A stretch of 49,880 bases of DNA from Dendronalium phyllosphericum CENA369 (GTDB lineage: Bacteria > Cyanobacteriota > Cyanobacteriia > Cyanobacteriales > Nostocaceae), in contig NZ_JAECZA010000236.1 in NCBI RefSeq assembly GCF_016056275.1, positions 1-49,880 of the forward strand, written 5' to 3'. Positions within the stretch are counted from its first letter, which is position 1; the number at the start of each line of letters is the position of its first letter. The notes under the pieces are model-generated. The model did no database searches and was not told the origin of the DNA. It saw only the letters and a program-made list of their open reading frames with translations. The position numbers and the translations under genes were made by a program. Shown piece after piece: positions 34,051 through 45,100 of the stretch.

Positions 34051-37000
34051 ATGCAGAATATCGAAGACCTTTATGAACTTTCACCGATGCAACAAGGGAT
34101 GTTGTTTCATACTCTTTATGCACCAGAATCGGAAGTTTATTTTGAGCAGTTACTTTGCATTCTCTCTGGGGAATTGAATTTTTCTGCTTTCCAAAAAGCT
34201 TGGGAACAGGTCGTGGCGCGACACTCAGTTTTACGCAGTTCTTTTTATTGGGAGGAGATAGAAAAACCCTTGCAAATGGTGAGTAAGCAAGTGGATCTTC
34301 CTTGGGTGCAAATGGACTGGCGACATTTAACGCCTCATGAACAACAAAAACATTTAGAGGAGTTTTTGTCAAGCGATCGCCAAAAGAAATTTGATTTGGC
34401 TCAAGCACCTCTAATGCGCTTTACCATCATTCAGCTAACAGAGCATAAATACCAATTTATTTGGAGTCATCATCATATTCTCTTTGATGGCTGGTCAATG
34501 CAGATTGTCCTCAAAGAAGTTTTGGCTTTTTATGAAGCAAATCAGCGAGGCGAAAATTTACCCCTCCGAGGAGTTCGCCCCTATCGAGAATATATTGAAT
34601 GGTTACAGCAACAAAATATTGAGCAAGCAAAGGACTTTTGGCAAAAAACTCTTCAGGGGTTTGAAACTCCGACTTTATTGGGAGGGAACAGAGGGAACCA
34701 AACATATCATGAGCAACGTTTTCAATTATCTCAAACGGTAACTGAAAAATTGCAATCTACTGCGCGACAGCACCATTTAACTTTGAATAATTTGGTGCAG
34801 GGAGCATGGGCTATATTAATTTCTCGTTACAGTGGGGAAAGCGATGTAGTCTTTGGCGCAACTGTATCTGGTCGTCCACCACAGCTTGAGCAAGTAGAGT
34901 CAATGGTGGGACTATTAATTAATACTCTCCCCATCCGGGCAAAAGTTACAGCCAAGACAGAATTATTCCCCTGGCTTCAGCAATTACAAACCCAAGTATT
35001 AGAACAACAACAATATGCTTATTCTTCTCTTGCAGAAATTCAAAAATTAAGTGAGATACCGACCGGATTGCAACTTTTTGAAAGTATTTTAATATTTGAA
35101 AATTATCCTTTGGATTCTGTTAAACCAGAAAATAACAAAACTTTAGAAATTAGTCATATTAGTTGTTTTGAGCGCACGAATTATCCTATCACAGTAGTAA
35201 TTAATCCTGGTTCGCAATTAGCTGGCAGGATTGTTTATGATACTAGCTGCTTTGATGAACAAACAATTACTCGCATGATTGGGCATTTCCAAACATTACT
35301 AGTAGGGATGGGAGATAATTTACAACAATATATTTCTCAATTATCTTTACTTAGTGCAGATGAAGAAAAAGAATTAATTTTACTAGAAAATCATCAACCA
35401 AAGAATTCATTCAATTATAAATGTATTCATATTTTATTTGAAGAACAAGTAGAAAAAAGTCCCGATGCCATAGCGGTTGTATATCAACAACAACATTTAA
35501 CTTATCGGGAATTAAATAACCGTGCCAATCAATTAGCTCATTATTTAAAATCGCTAGGCGTTAAACCAGAAATTCGGGTAGGAATTTGTGTTGAGCGTTC
35601 CTTAGAAATGGTAATCGGAATACTCGCTATTATCAAAGCGGGAGGGGCTTACGTTCCTCTAGATCCAGCTTATCCTGCCGAAAGGTTGGCGTTCATGTTG
35701 GAAGATGTACAAGCACCTATATTATTAACACAAACTCATTTACAAAATAAACTACCAATTAATAATCAAACTGTGGTGAATCTTGACTCAGCTTGGGAAA
35801 TTATTACCCAACACAGACAAGATAATTTAACTAGTGAAGTTAATCCAGACAATTTAGCTTATATCACTTACACATCCGGCTCAACAGGAATACCAAAAGG
35901 AACAGAGGTTCCTCATCGTAGCTTTATAGGTTTTATGTTTGGGGTGGATTATATTCACCTAGATCAAAACCAGATTTGGCTACAACATTCATCTATTTCT
36001 TGGGATGGACTCACCTTAGAACTTTGGCCCCCTTTGCTTTATGGTGGACGTTGTGTACTTTATCCAGAAAAAATTCCTACACCTGAAGGTTTAAGCCAGA
36101 TTATTCAAGAGCAAAAAGTTAATACCCTGTGGCTTACTTCCACCTTATTCAATTTGATAATTGACACAAAATCTTCAGGATTGTTAGGTGTTAAACAACT
36201 GCTGATTGGGGGAGAATCTCTTTCTATAGATTGTGTTCGTCGTGCTGGGGAAATATTGCCAGAAACGCAAATAATCAATGGTTACGGCCCATCGGAATGT
36301 ACAGTATTTACCTGTTGTTATCAGATTCCTCAACAACTTGCGGAAAATGTCAACTCCGTTCCCATTGGTAAACCCATTGGCGATCGCACAGTTTACATAC
36401 TAAATGAGAATTTAAACAGAGTGCCAATTGGTGTTACTGGTGAACTTTATGTAGGTGGTGCAAGTGTTGCTAGAGGTTATTTAAATCAACCAAAATTAAC
36501 GAGTGAAAAATTTATTTTTAATCCTTTTATTGAAGGAGATATCCTTTACCAAACAGGAGATTTAGTCTGCCGTCTACCTGATGGAAATTTAGAATTCATC
36601 GGTCGAATTGATACACAAGCAAAAATTCGTGGTTTTCGCATCGAATTAGCAGAAATTGAGGCGATTTTAGTTCAACACCCTGACATCAAGCAAGTTGTAG
36701 TTATGGCGCGGGAAGATGAACCAAGAAATAAATTATTAGTAGCCTATTTGGTAGCAACGAATAATTCACCAACTCCTAGCATTTTACGAAGCTTACTCAA
36801 GGCAAAGCTACCAGATTATATGATTCCTGCCGCTTTCATATTTCTTGATAAATTCCCTCTCACTCATAATGGCAAAATCAATCGCCGCGCTTTGCCTGCT
36901 CCTGATACTTATCAAAGAGATATAGGGGTTGATTTTGTTGCTCCTCGCACATCAATTGAACAAGAATTAGCCACTATTTGGATTGAAGTTCTTAAATTAA

Positions 37001-37260
37001 AACAAGTGGGAATTTACGATAATTTTTTGGAATTAGGAGGACATTCTTTACTAGCTACTCAAGTCATTTCTCGATTGCGAGAAGCCTTTTGTCTAGATTT
37101 TCCTCTGCGTTATTTGTTTGAAAATCCCACCATTGTAGAACTCGCCCAAAAAGTAATCGCTCAAAAAGTTGAGCAAGCAGAAAACGATACACTAGCACAG
37201 ATTTTAAGCGAAGTTGATAGGCTATCAGAGGAAGAAGTGACACAACAATTACTATTTTGA
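34051..37260 (+). CDS. aptB: Anabaenopeptin-type peptide synthetase AptB (C-A-PCP)
   Basis: A 1069-residue single-module synthetase. The condensation domain starts at once (LYELSPMQQGMLFHTLYAPE) with the active site HHILFDGWS near residue 141. The adenylation domain covers about 450-960, with YTSGSTGIPKG near 606 and LYQTGDLVCR near 830. The carrier is DNFLELGGHSL near 989, with the serine that receives phosphopantetheine. The pocket read against GrsA is DGLWLGGVF(K), which resembles aliphatic codes (Val, Ile or Leu), in keeping with residue three of anabaenopeptins. An upstream D-configured Lys would be accepted by the C domain. The C-terminal tail LSEEEVTQQLLF may be a docking peptide; a second copy of the DNA for this tail lies at 37746-37784. 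Confidence 0.92.
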   Translation: MQNIEDLYELSPMQQGMLFHTLYAPESEVYFEQLLCILSGELNFSAFQKAWEQVVARHSVLRSSFYWEEIEKPLQMVSKQVDLPWVQMDWRHLTPHEQQKHLEEFLSSDRQKKFDLAQAPLMRFTIIQLTEHKYQFIWSHHHILFDGWSMQIVLKEVLAFYEANQRGENLPLRGVRPYREYIEWLQQQNIEQAKDFWQKTLQGFETPTLLGGNRGNQTYHEQRFQLSQTVTEKLQSTARQHHLTLNNLVQGAWAILISRYSGESDVVFGATVSGRPPQLEQVESMVGLLINTLPIRAKVTAKTELFPWLQQLQTQVLEQQQYAYSSLAEIQKLSEIPTGLQLFESILIFENYPLDSVKPENNKTLEISHISCFERTNYPITVVINPGSQLAGRIVYDTSCFDEQTITRMIGHFQTLLVGMGDNLQQYISQLSLLSADEEKELILLENHQPKNSFNYKCIHILFEEQVEKSPDAIAVVYQQQHLTYRELNNRANQLAHYLKSLGVKPEIRVGICVERSLEMVIGILAIIKAGGAYVPLDPAYPAERLAFMLEDVQAPILLTQTHLQNKLPINNQTVVNLDSAWEIITQHRQDNLTSEVNPDNLAYITYTSGSTGIPKGTEVPHRSFIGFMFGVDYIHLDQNQIWLQHSSISWDGLTLELWPPLLYGGRCVLYPEKIPTPEGLSQIIQEQKVNTLWLTSTLFNLIIDTKSSGLLGVKQLLIGGESLSIDCVRRAGEILPETQIINGYGPSECTVFTCCYQIPQQLAENVNSVPIGKPIGDRTVYILNENLNRVPIGVTGELYVGGASVARGYLNQPKLTSEKFIFNPFIEGDILYQTGDLVCRLPDGNLEFIGRIDTQAKIRGFRIELAEIEAILVQHPDIKQVVVMAREDEPRNKLLVAYLVATNNSPTPSILRSLLKAKLPDYMIPAAFIFLDKFPLTHNGKINRRALPAPDTYQRDIGVDFVAPRTSIEQELATIWIEVLKLKQVGIYDNFLELGGHSLLATQVISRLREAFCLDFPLRYLFENPTIVELAQKVIAQKVEQAENDTLAQILSEVDRLSEEEVTQQLLF

Positions 37261-37315
37261 TAATTAGATTTAGCCATTTGATGGTACTAAGTACAAAATT
37301 CTAGGAGCTAAAAAG

Positions 37316-37696
37316 ATGTCAAAAGCTATTGCTTTATCAAATATTGCTACCAAAAAGGAATTAATTGTTACTTTATTTTGTGCTGTTGATTCATCTGATT
37401 GGAATTTACTAGCGAAGTGCTTTGACAAAAATATTATCTATGAACGTCCAGGTTATCAACCTTTTATTGGACTTGATAAACTCCTCAAGTTTTATCAGTA
37501 TGAGAGAATTATTGCCTCTGGCCAACATCACCTTGAACATATTGTGATTGACAAGAATCATGGTGCTTGCTGGGGACAGTTTATTGGTATACATAAAAAT
37601 GGCTCCCAAATTAGTGAGCGTTTCGCTGATGTGTATTCATTTGATAATGACATGTTCAAAACTCGACGCAGCTACTTTTTTAAACCAGGGGTGTAA
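37316..37696 (+). CDS. SnoaL-like / NTF2-fold protein
   Basis: A 126-residue protein with the NTF2-like pattern: an N-terminal helix (KKELIVTLFCAVDSSDWNLL), then CFDKNIIYERPGYQPFIGLD and a sheet with HHLEHIVIDKNHGACWGQF. Members are cyclases, isomerases, dehydratases or non-catalytic binding proteins; nothing identifies a substrate. A good RBS (TAGGAGC) precedes the ATG. It stands between aptB and the aminotransferase, and is bracketed by two copies of the AptB tail sequence, so it may have been brought in by a duplication event. A tailoring or accessory role in the pathway is possible. Confidence 0.7.
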   Translation: MSKAIALSNIATKKELIVTLFCAVDSSDWNLLAKCFDKNIIYERPGYQPFIGLDKLLKFYQYERIIASGQHHLEHIVIDKNHGACWGQFIGIHKNGSQISERFADVYSFDNDMFKTRRSYFFKPGV

Positions 37697-37745
37697 ATTA
37701 CATCGATTAAAAAAAGCTAATTTTCAACAAAAATATTATGAATAG

Positions 37746-37784
37746 TTATCAGAGGAAGAGATAACGCAGCAATTACTGTTTTGA
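37746..37784 (+). pseudogene. Second copy of the AptB C-terminal tail
   Basis: Read in frame, 37746-37784 encodes LSEEEITQQLLF and a stop, against LSEEEVTQQLLF and a stop at 37222-37260. By my count 32 of 39 bases agree. It is not preceded by an open frame and so is a remnant of a duplicated or displaced NRPS gene end. Confidence 0.75.
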
Positions 37785-37810
37785 TAAATACAATTTATAC
37801 AATAACTATT

Positions 37811-39109
37811 ATGATACCTAACTTATCTAAAATTGGTGTGCAAATGTCGAGCCTGACCGGTATTAAGGCCATATCAAAAGACATTATTGAAACATTACAA
37901 GCCAAACAAAAGCAAGATTTTATTAACTTAAGTGCTGGAAATCCAGTGCTTTTGCCAAAAGTTGAGCAGATGTGGCGTGACTGTACCGCAGAACTTTTAG
38001 CTAGCTCTGAGTATGGTGAAGTAGTTTGTCGTTATGGTTCAAGTCAGGGTTATATTCCATTAATAGAAGCGATCGCCAACGATTTTAATCGTCGCTATGG
38101 ACTTTCTTTAAACGAAAGTAATATCTTGATTACTCCTGGTAGTCAAATGCTTTATTTCTATGCTGCTAATGCTTTCGGTGGCTACACAAGCAACGGAGAT
38201 TTAAAGCAAATTGTCTTACCAATGAGTCCTGAGTACACAGGTTACGGCGGAATTTGTTTAGCACCAGAAACTTTAATCTCATATAAACCAGCTTTAGATA
38301 TTGATACCAAAGCTCACAGATTCAAGTATCACCCTGATTTCAACAATTTAATAATTACAGAAAATACAGGCTGTATCCTCTTGTCTCGTCCCTGTAATCC
38401 CACAGGTAATATTTTATCTGACGATGAAATCAAAAAAATTGCGACCCTCGCTCAACCTTACAATATCCCCGTGTTCGTAGATTCTGCCTATGGCCCTCCC
38501 TTTCCAGCAATCAATTTTAAAGATATGACGCTCATGTTTGGTGAAAATATTGTACATTGCATGAGTTTCTCTAAAGTTGGTTTGCCAGGAGAGCGGATTG
38601 GTATTGCCATTGGAGACTCTAAAATCATTCAAGTTTTACAATCTTTCCAGGCGAATTTATGTCTACACCCGTCTCATTATGGACAAGCGATCGCTGCTCG
38701 CGCTATTAATTCTGGTACTATTGAATGTATATCAAAAGAAGTTATCAGACCCTTTTACAAAAATAAAATTTCACTCCTCGAAGCCAAACTTGACCAAGAA
38801 ATGCCCAAAGATTTACCTTGGTTTCTACATTGGGGCGAAGGAGCAATGTTTGCTTGGTTGTGGTTGAATAATTTACCTATCAGTGACTTAGATTTATACC
38901 AAGAGCTTAAGCAAGTGGGTGTAATTGTTGTGGCTGGAAGGTTTTTCTTTCCAGGTTTACAAGAAGATTGGTCACACAAATATCAATGTATTCGTATTAG
39001 TCTGACAGCAAGCGATCGCCAAATCGAAACCGCTATGAAAAGTTTAGCTGAGGTCATTCAGCAAGTTTACCAACGTAGTAGTTTTAAAAACCTATCTTTG
39101 ACTATCTGA
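37811..39109 (+). CDS. Class I/II PLP-dependent aminotransferase, valine-pyruvate type
   Basis: The 432-residue protein (ATG at 37811, MIPNLSKIGVQMSSLTGIKA) belongs to the fold-type I aminotransferases and resembles valine-pyruvate aminotransferase AvtA. Markers: INLSAGNPVLLP near the start, LLSRPCNPTGN, VFVDSAYGPPFP, and the PLP lysine in CMSFSKVGLPGERIG near residue 255; the C-terminal arginine for the carboxylate is in CIRISLTA. In this cluster it could aminate 2-oxo-4-phenylbutanoate to homophenylalanine, the last step after HphA-HphCD-HphB, or supply a branched amino acid. No gene-specific evidence distinguishes these. It is followed 47 bp later by aptC. The start region overlaps the displaced AptB tail; an upstream start at 37781 would read through that tail. 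Confidence 0.87.
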   Translation: MIPNLSKIGVQMSSLTGIKAISKDIIETLQAKQKQDFINLSAGNPVLLPKVEQMWRDCTAELLASSEYGEVVCRYGSSQGYIPLIEAIANDFNRRYGLSLNESNILITPGSQMLYFYAANAFGGYTSNGDLKQIVLPMSPEYTGYGGICLAPETLISYKPALDIDTKAHRFKYHPDFNNLIITENTGCILLSRPCNPTGNILSDDEIKKIATLAQPYNIPVFVDSAYGPPFPAINFKDMTLMFGENIVHCMSFSKVGLPGERIGIAIGDSKIIQVLQSFQANLCLHPSHYGQAIAARAINSGTIECISKEVIRPFYKNKISLLEAKLDQEMPKDLPWFLHWGEGAMFAWLWLNNLPISDLDLYQELKQVGVIVVAGRFFFPGLQEDWSHKYQCIRISLTASDRQIETAMKSLAEVIQQVYQRSSFKNLSLTI

Positions 39110-39156
39110 TTATTCTCGTCAGGTGATTTTTAATCTAAATTTTCAGGAATAATATT

Positions 39157-42100
39157 ATGAGCGATCTACTAAAACGTCTTGAAACTCTTTCACCAGAAAA
39201 ACGAGAATTAATTTTACAAAAACTACAAAAACAACAGCAATCTCGACAAGATAATCACAGGAAAACTCCAATCCTGACACCCATACCGAGAGAACAATCT
39301 CTTCCCCTCTCCTTCGCTCAACAAAGACTGTGGTTTCTCGACCAATTAGAAGGCGAAAATTGTGTCTATAATGTGCCGTTTTTCTGGCAAATTAGCGGAG
39401 TTCTGAATGTCAGTGCTTTAGAAAAAGCTATCAGAGAAATTATTCAACGTCATGAAGTCTTACGTACTAGTTTTGCAGTTGTCGATGGCGAACTAATACA
39501 GGTAATTCACCCTCATCCCCAACTGACAATCCAAGTACTAGACTGGCGACAAGTGACACAAGAAAAGCAGTTAAGCAAAGCGCAGCAGTTAGCCATAGAG
39601 GAGTTACAACAGCCTTTTGACTTATCAAATCCACCTTTACTGCGAGTCAAGCTATTACAACTGGCTGAAAAATCCCATCTGCTGTTCCTGGTTATTCATC
39701 ATATTGTCTGCGATGGCTGGTCGATGGATATCTTCCGCCGGGAATTGTTCGCTGTTTACACCGCTTTCTGTAATGGTGAATCGTCTCCTCTACCTGAATT
39801 ATCGCTACAATATGCCGATTTCGCCTATTGGCAAAGACAATGGTTACAGGGAGAGGTACTGCAAACACAACTCAATTACTGGCAAAAACAATTAGCAGAT
39901 GTACCGCCACTAATAGAATTACCGACAGATAAACCACGCCCATCAGTACAAAGCTTCAAGGGGCGGAGTGAGTTTTTGAAACTCAATGCAGATTTAACGC
40001 AGCAGTTGAAGCGTTTGAGTCAGGAGTCAGGAACTACTCTGTTTATGACAATGCTTGCAGCATTTACGCTGTTATTGTCGCGTTACAGTGGACAAGAGGA
40101 TATTGTTGTTGGTTCTGCGATCGCCAATCGTAACCGTCGTGAAGTAGAACCATTAATTGGCTTTTTTGTCAATACTTTGGCTTTGCGTACCAACTTGCAA
40201 GGAAATCCAAGTTTCTTAAAATTACTGCAACGGGTAAAGCAAGTAACTCTGGATGCTTACGATCGTCAAGATTTACCTTTTGAGAAATTGGTTGATGAAT
40301 TGGGGTTAGAGCGATCGCTTTCCCATCATCCTCTATTTCAAGTCGCTTTTGGCTTGCAAAGTGGAACTCCAGAGATAGAAATTCCTGGCTTAACTCTTTC
40401 CCGTTTTGAGTGGGAAAACACCACAACGCTGTTTGATTTATCGCTGATTTTCCGGGAAACGCCTCAAGGTTTAACAGGAGAGTGGGAATATGCAACCGAT
40501 TTGTTTGAGGCTGAAACTATCAAACGGATGGTGGAACATTTTGCAGTTTTACTTCAGGCGATTGTTGATAACCCTGGACAATCGATAAATACTCTACCGT
40601 TGATGACAGCGGCCGAACTGCTGCAACTACAACGCTGGAATCAAACTCAAACTGAATATCCTCAAGATAAAACTTTAGTTGACTTGTTTGAACAACAAGT
40701 TGAAAAAAATCCTCATAATATTGCTTTGGTGTTTGAATGCCAAAGCTTAACTTATCAACAACTAAATCAAAAAGCGAACCAACTAGCTCATTATTTAATT
40801 CAAAATCATCAAATTCAAGCAGATACTTTAATTGGTATTTGTGTGGAACGTTCCCTGGAAATGATTATTGGTGTTCTTGGTATTCTCAAAGCGGGTGGTG
40901 CTTATGTACCAATTGACCCCGATTATCCTCAAGAGCGGATTCAATGGATTTTAAAAGATAGTGGAACTTCGGTATTGTTAACCCAAAGTTTCCTTACACA
41001 GAAATTACCTCTAACTCAACTCCAACATTCCTGTCAACTCATCTATTTAGATCGGACAGATTTTGCAGAGGTGTTAACAGATAATCCCAGCTTCCAAAGT
41101 ACACCTGATAATTTAGCTTATGTCATCTATACTTCTGGTTCGACAGGACGACCGAAAGGAGTAATGATTGAGCATCGGGGATTGACTAATTTGGCTTTAG
41201 CATCAGCTAATACTTTTGGAGTTCAACCCGAAAGCCGTTTCCTTCAGCTTGCTTCTTTTAGTTTTGATATTTCTATTGGTGAAATTGCTCAAACTTTAGC
41301 TGTAGGTGCTTGTTTATATTTGGCTCAAAAAGAAACTTTGTTACCAACTCAAGTCTTAGTTGACTTCTTAACTCATCACAATATTTCACATATCATTATA
41401 CCGCCTTCGGTCTTATCAGTATTACCAAGAGCGAGTTTGAGCGATTTGCAAACCATAGTTGTTGGTGGTGAAGCTTGTCCAGCCGAATTAGTAACACAAT
41501 GGGCAATAACAAGACGTTTCTTTAATGGCTATGGGCCAACAGAAGCAACAGTTGGTGCAGCAATTTCTCTTTGTCAACCTGATGGGAAAAAGCCATCAAT
41601 TGGTAAACCTTTGCCGAATATTCGTATCTATATATTAGATGCTCATAATCAACCATTACCGCCAGGTATACCAGGAGAATTGTGTATTGCTGGGGTTGGT
41701 TTAGCACGGGGTTATATTAATCGTCCGGAATTAACCGCTCAAAAATTTATTGAAGTTGAGTTATTTGGTAAAGTTGAGCGAATTTACAAAACTGGCGACT
41801 TAGCAAGATGGGGAGATGATGGCAACCTGGAATACCTGGGGCGCATTGACGAGCAAGTTAAATTACGCGGATTTAGAATTGAACTTGGTGAAATTGAATC
41901 ACTATTATTGCAACATTTATTAGTTCAAGAAGCTGTTGTTATTTTATATGAAACTGATAATAATCCCAGGTTAATAGCTTATATTACAGCAGAAAAAAAA
42001 TCAATAAATTTAGAGCCGGAAGTTAAGGAATACCTAAAAAATCGTCTGCCGAATTATATGGTTCCTAGCCAGATTATAGCATTGGATCGATTGCCCCTTA

Positions 42101-45100
42101 CTCCCAACGGCAAGCTAGATCGCAAAGCATTACCAGCACCAAATATAGGCGCTTCCACTAACTTTGAAATACCAGTCACTCCTACAGAAGAAATATTGGC
42201 TGGTTTATGGCAAGATTTATTAAAAGCTAAATCTGTTGGTCGCTCTGACAACTTCTTTGAATTGGGTGGACATTCCCTGTTAGCAACTCAATTAGTTGCC
42301 CGAATTCGTGATAGTTTCCAAGTAGAATTATCCGTCCGCAAGATATTTGAGCAGGGTGTTTTGTCTGAGTTGGCGGGGGAAATTGACAAAGCTGCTGCGA
42401 GTGTCGCTTTGCCTGCGATCGCACCCCAGCCAGAAAATGAACCATTAACTCTATCTTTTGCCCAATCAAGACTCTGGTTTTTAGCCCAGCTTGAAAGTAC
42501 AGGAATCTCGGCTACTTACAATATGCCGATCGCATTCCAACTTGACGGCAAGTTGAATATAGAGGCGTTGCGTGCGAGTTTTAAGTATCTCCTCGAACGC
42601 CACACCATTTTACGCACCTACTTTCCTGCACTGGAGGGAGAACCGCAAGTAGTAGTTAAAAATGTCGAAGATATAGAAGTGCTGGAAATTGCCAACTTAC
42701 AGGAATTAGATCCCCAAACACAAGCACAAACCATACAACGGTTATCAGATACCCACGCTCAAGAACCCTTCGATTTAAATAGCGGCCCTCTGTTCAAAGC
42801 AAAACTGCTGCAATTAAGCCAACAGAAAAATATCCTGCTTTTGAATATGCACCACATTATCAGTGATGGCTGGTCAATGGGCGTATTTAAGCGCGAATGG
42901 CAACAGGCTTATGCTGCTTTTGCTGTGGGATCTGCTCCAAACTTGTCACCGTTACCGATTCAATATAGCGATTATGCAGCCTGGCAGCGCAGTTGGTTAC
43001 AAGGAGAGATTTTAGAAACTCAGGAAAATTACTGGAAACAACAACTAGGCGATGCTCCCCAATTGTTAGATTTGCCTACCGATCGCCCCCGTCCAGCGCA
43101 ACAAAGTTATCAAGGTGAGCGTGAAGAATATTGTTTGAGCAAAGAATTGACTCACAAACTCAAAATCGTCAGTCAACAACACGGGGTGAGTTTGTTTATG
43201 ACCCTGTTAGCGGCTTTTAGTATCTTACTATCGCGTTACAGCCGTCAAGAAGATTTATGTGTCGGTACTGCGATCGCTAACCGCACCCATAGATATACAG
43301 AAGGGTTAATTGGCTTTTTTGTCAATACTTTAGTATTGCGGAGCAAAATCAAGCCAGAGCAAGGATTTAATGAGTTACTGCAACAAACCCGCCAAACTTG
43401 CTTAGATGCTTATGCTCATCAAGATATTCCCTTTGAGTACTTGGTAGAACAACTGCAACCAGAACGCAGTCTCAGCCATAATCCCTTATTTCAAGTGATG
43501 CTCGTGTTGCAAAACACCGAAGGGGCGGGAAAGAATGTTAATTTACCAGGACTTGATATTCAATGGTTAGAGCAAAGTTATCCATTTGCCAAGTTTGATT
43601 TGACACTGGATCTTTGCGAAAGGGGCGATCGACTGCATTGTATGTGGGAATACGCCATCGATTTATTTGATGCTGAAACGATTAGGCGTATGGCAGGACA
43701 CTTTGAAGTCTTACTCGAAGCGATCGCCGAGAATCCCCAACAGCCCATCAGTAAGCTGCCTTTGATGACAACAGCAGAAATCCAACAACTGCGAACCTGG
43801 AATCAAACTGATATCGATTATCCTCAAGACCGGACACTGGTTAGTTTGTTTGAACAGCAAGCAGCACAAACCCCCGATAATATTGCCGTGGTGTTTGAAG
43901 GTCAAAGTCTGAGTTATCAAGAACTCAACCATGAAGCAAATCAGCTGGCAAATTATCTGTTGCAACTCAAAACAGAACAGCAATTGCCTGATAACCCATT
44001 GATAGCGATTTGTGTAGAGCGATCGCTTTTTATGGTCATTGGCTTATTTGGTATCCTCAAAGCAGGTGGGGCTTATGTACCGATTGACCCCAACTACCCA
44101 CAACAGCGGATTCATTTTATGCTCGAAGACTGTGGGGCAAGGGTTTTACTTACCCATAGTCAAATCAAAGACAAATTGGCGATCGAAGAAGGCAATCGTC
44201 AATATCAGGTAATATGTTTGAATGAGGATAACTTTGCCAACCAATCTACAGAAAACCCAAGTTGCCAAAGTCAACCCGATGATTTAGCTTATGTGATTTA
44301 CACATCAGGTTCTACTGGGCAACCCAAGGGTGTACAACTGCTGCATCGTGGTTTGAGTAACTATTTACACTGGGCGAAAGACTTCTATGCAGTGACGCAA
44401 GGACAAGGAACGCCCGTACAGTCTTCTCTGAGCTTTGATGCAACCATTACCTCCCTATACTTACCTCTAATTTGTGGACGTACCACCATATTGGTAAAAG
44501 AAAAGCAAGAGATTGAAGCCCTAGCAAACATCCTCAAACAAAACCATCATCTTTCCCTAGCCAAAATCACACCATCTCATTTGGAAATACTCAATCAGCA
44601 ACTCGATGCTGATGTCATGCCGAATCGGGTTAATGCCTTTGTTTTAGGCGGTGAGGCATTACACGCTAACCAGATAAGACCTTGGCTAACTCATGCTCCA
44701 GATACCCGTATAATCAACGAATACGGGCCGACAGAAGCGGTTGTCGGGTGTTGTGTCTATGAAGCAACCAAAAAAATAGATTTAGTTGGCGATTTATTGA
44801 TAGGACAACCAATTGCCAATGCACGTATCTATATCTTAGACAATCAAAACCAACCTCTGCCTGTTGGCATTCCTGGCGAACTTTGTATTGCGGGTGCTGG
44901 TTTAGCTCGTGGCTATCTCAACCGTCCTGAACTTACAGCAGAAAAATTTATCGAACTCGACTTATTTGGTAAACGAGAACGAGTCTACAAAACCGGAGAT
45001 TTAGCCAGATGGTTGCCCGATAGTAACTTAGAATACCTGGGACGGATTGATAACCAAGTAAAACTACGTGGTTTTCGCATCGAATTGGGTGAAATTGAAG

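Noticed and set aside
37548-37745. Plus-strand frame overlapping the SnoaL-like gene
   Set aside because: It overlaps in another frame a gene with good RBS and family pattern and shows no own similarity.
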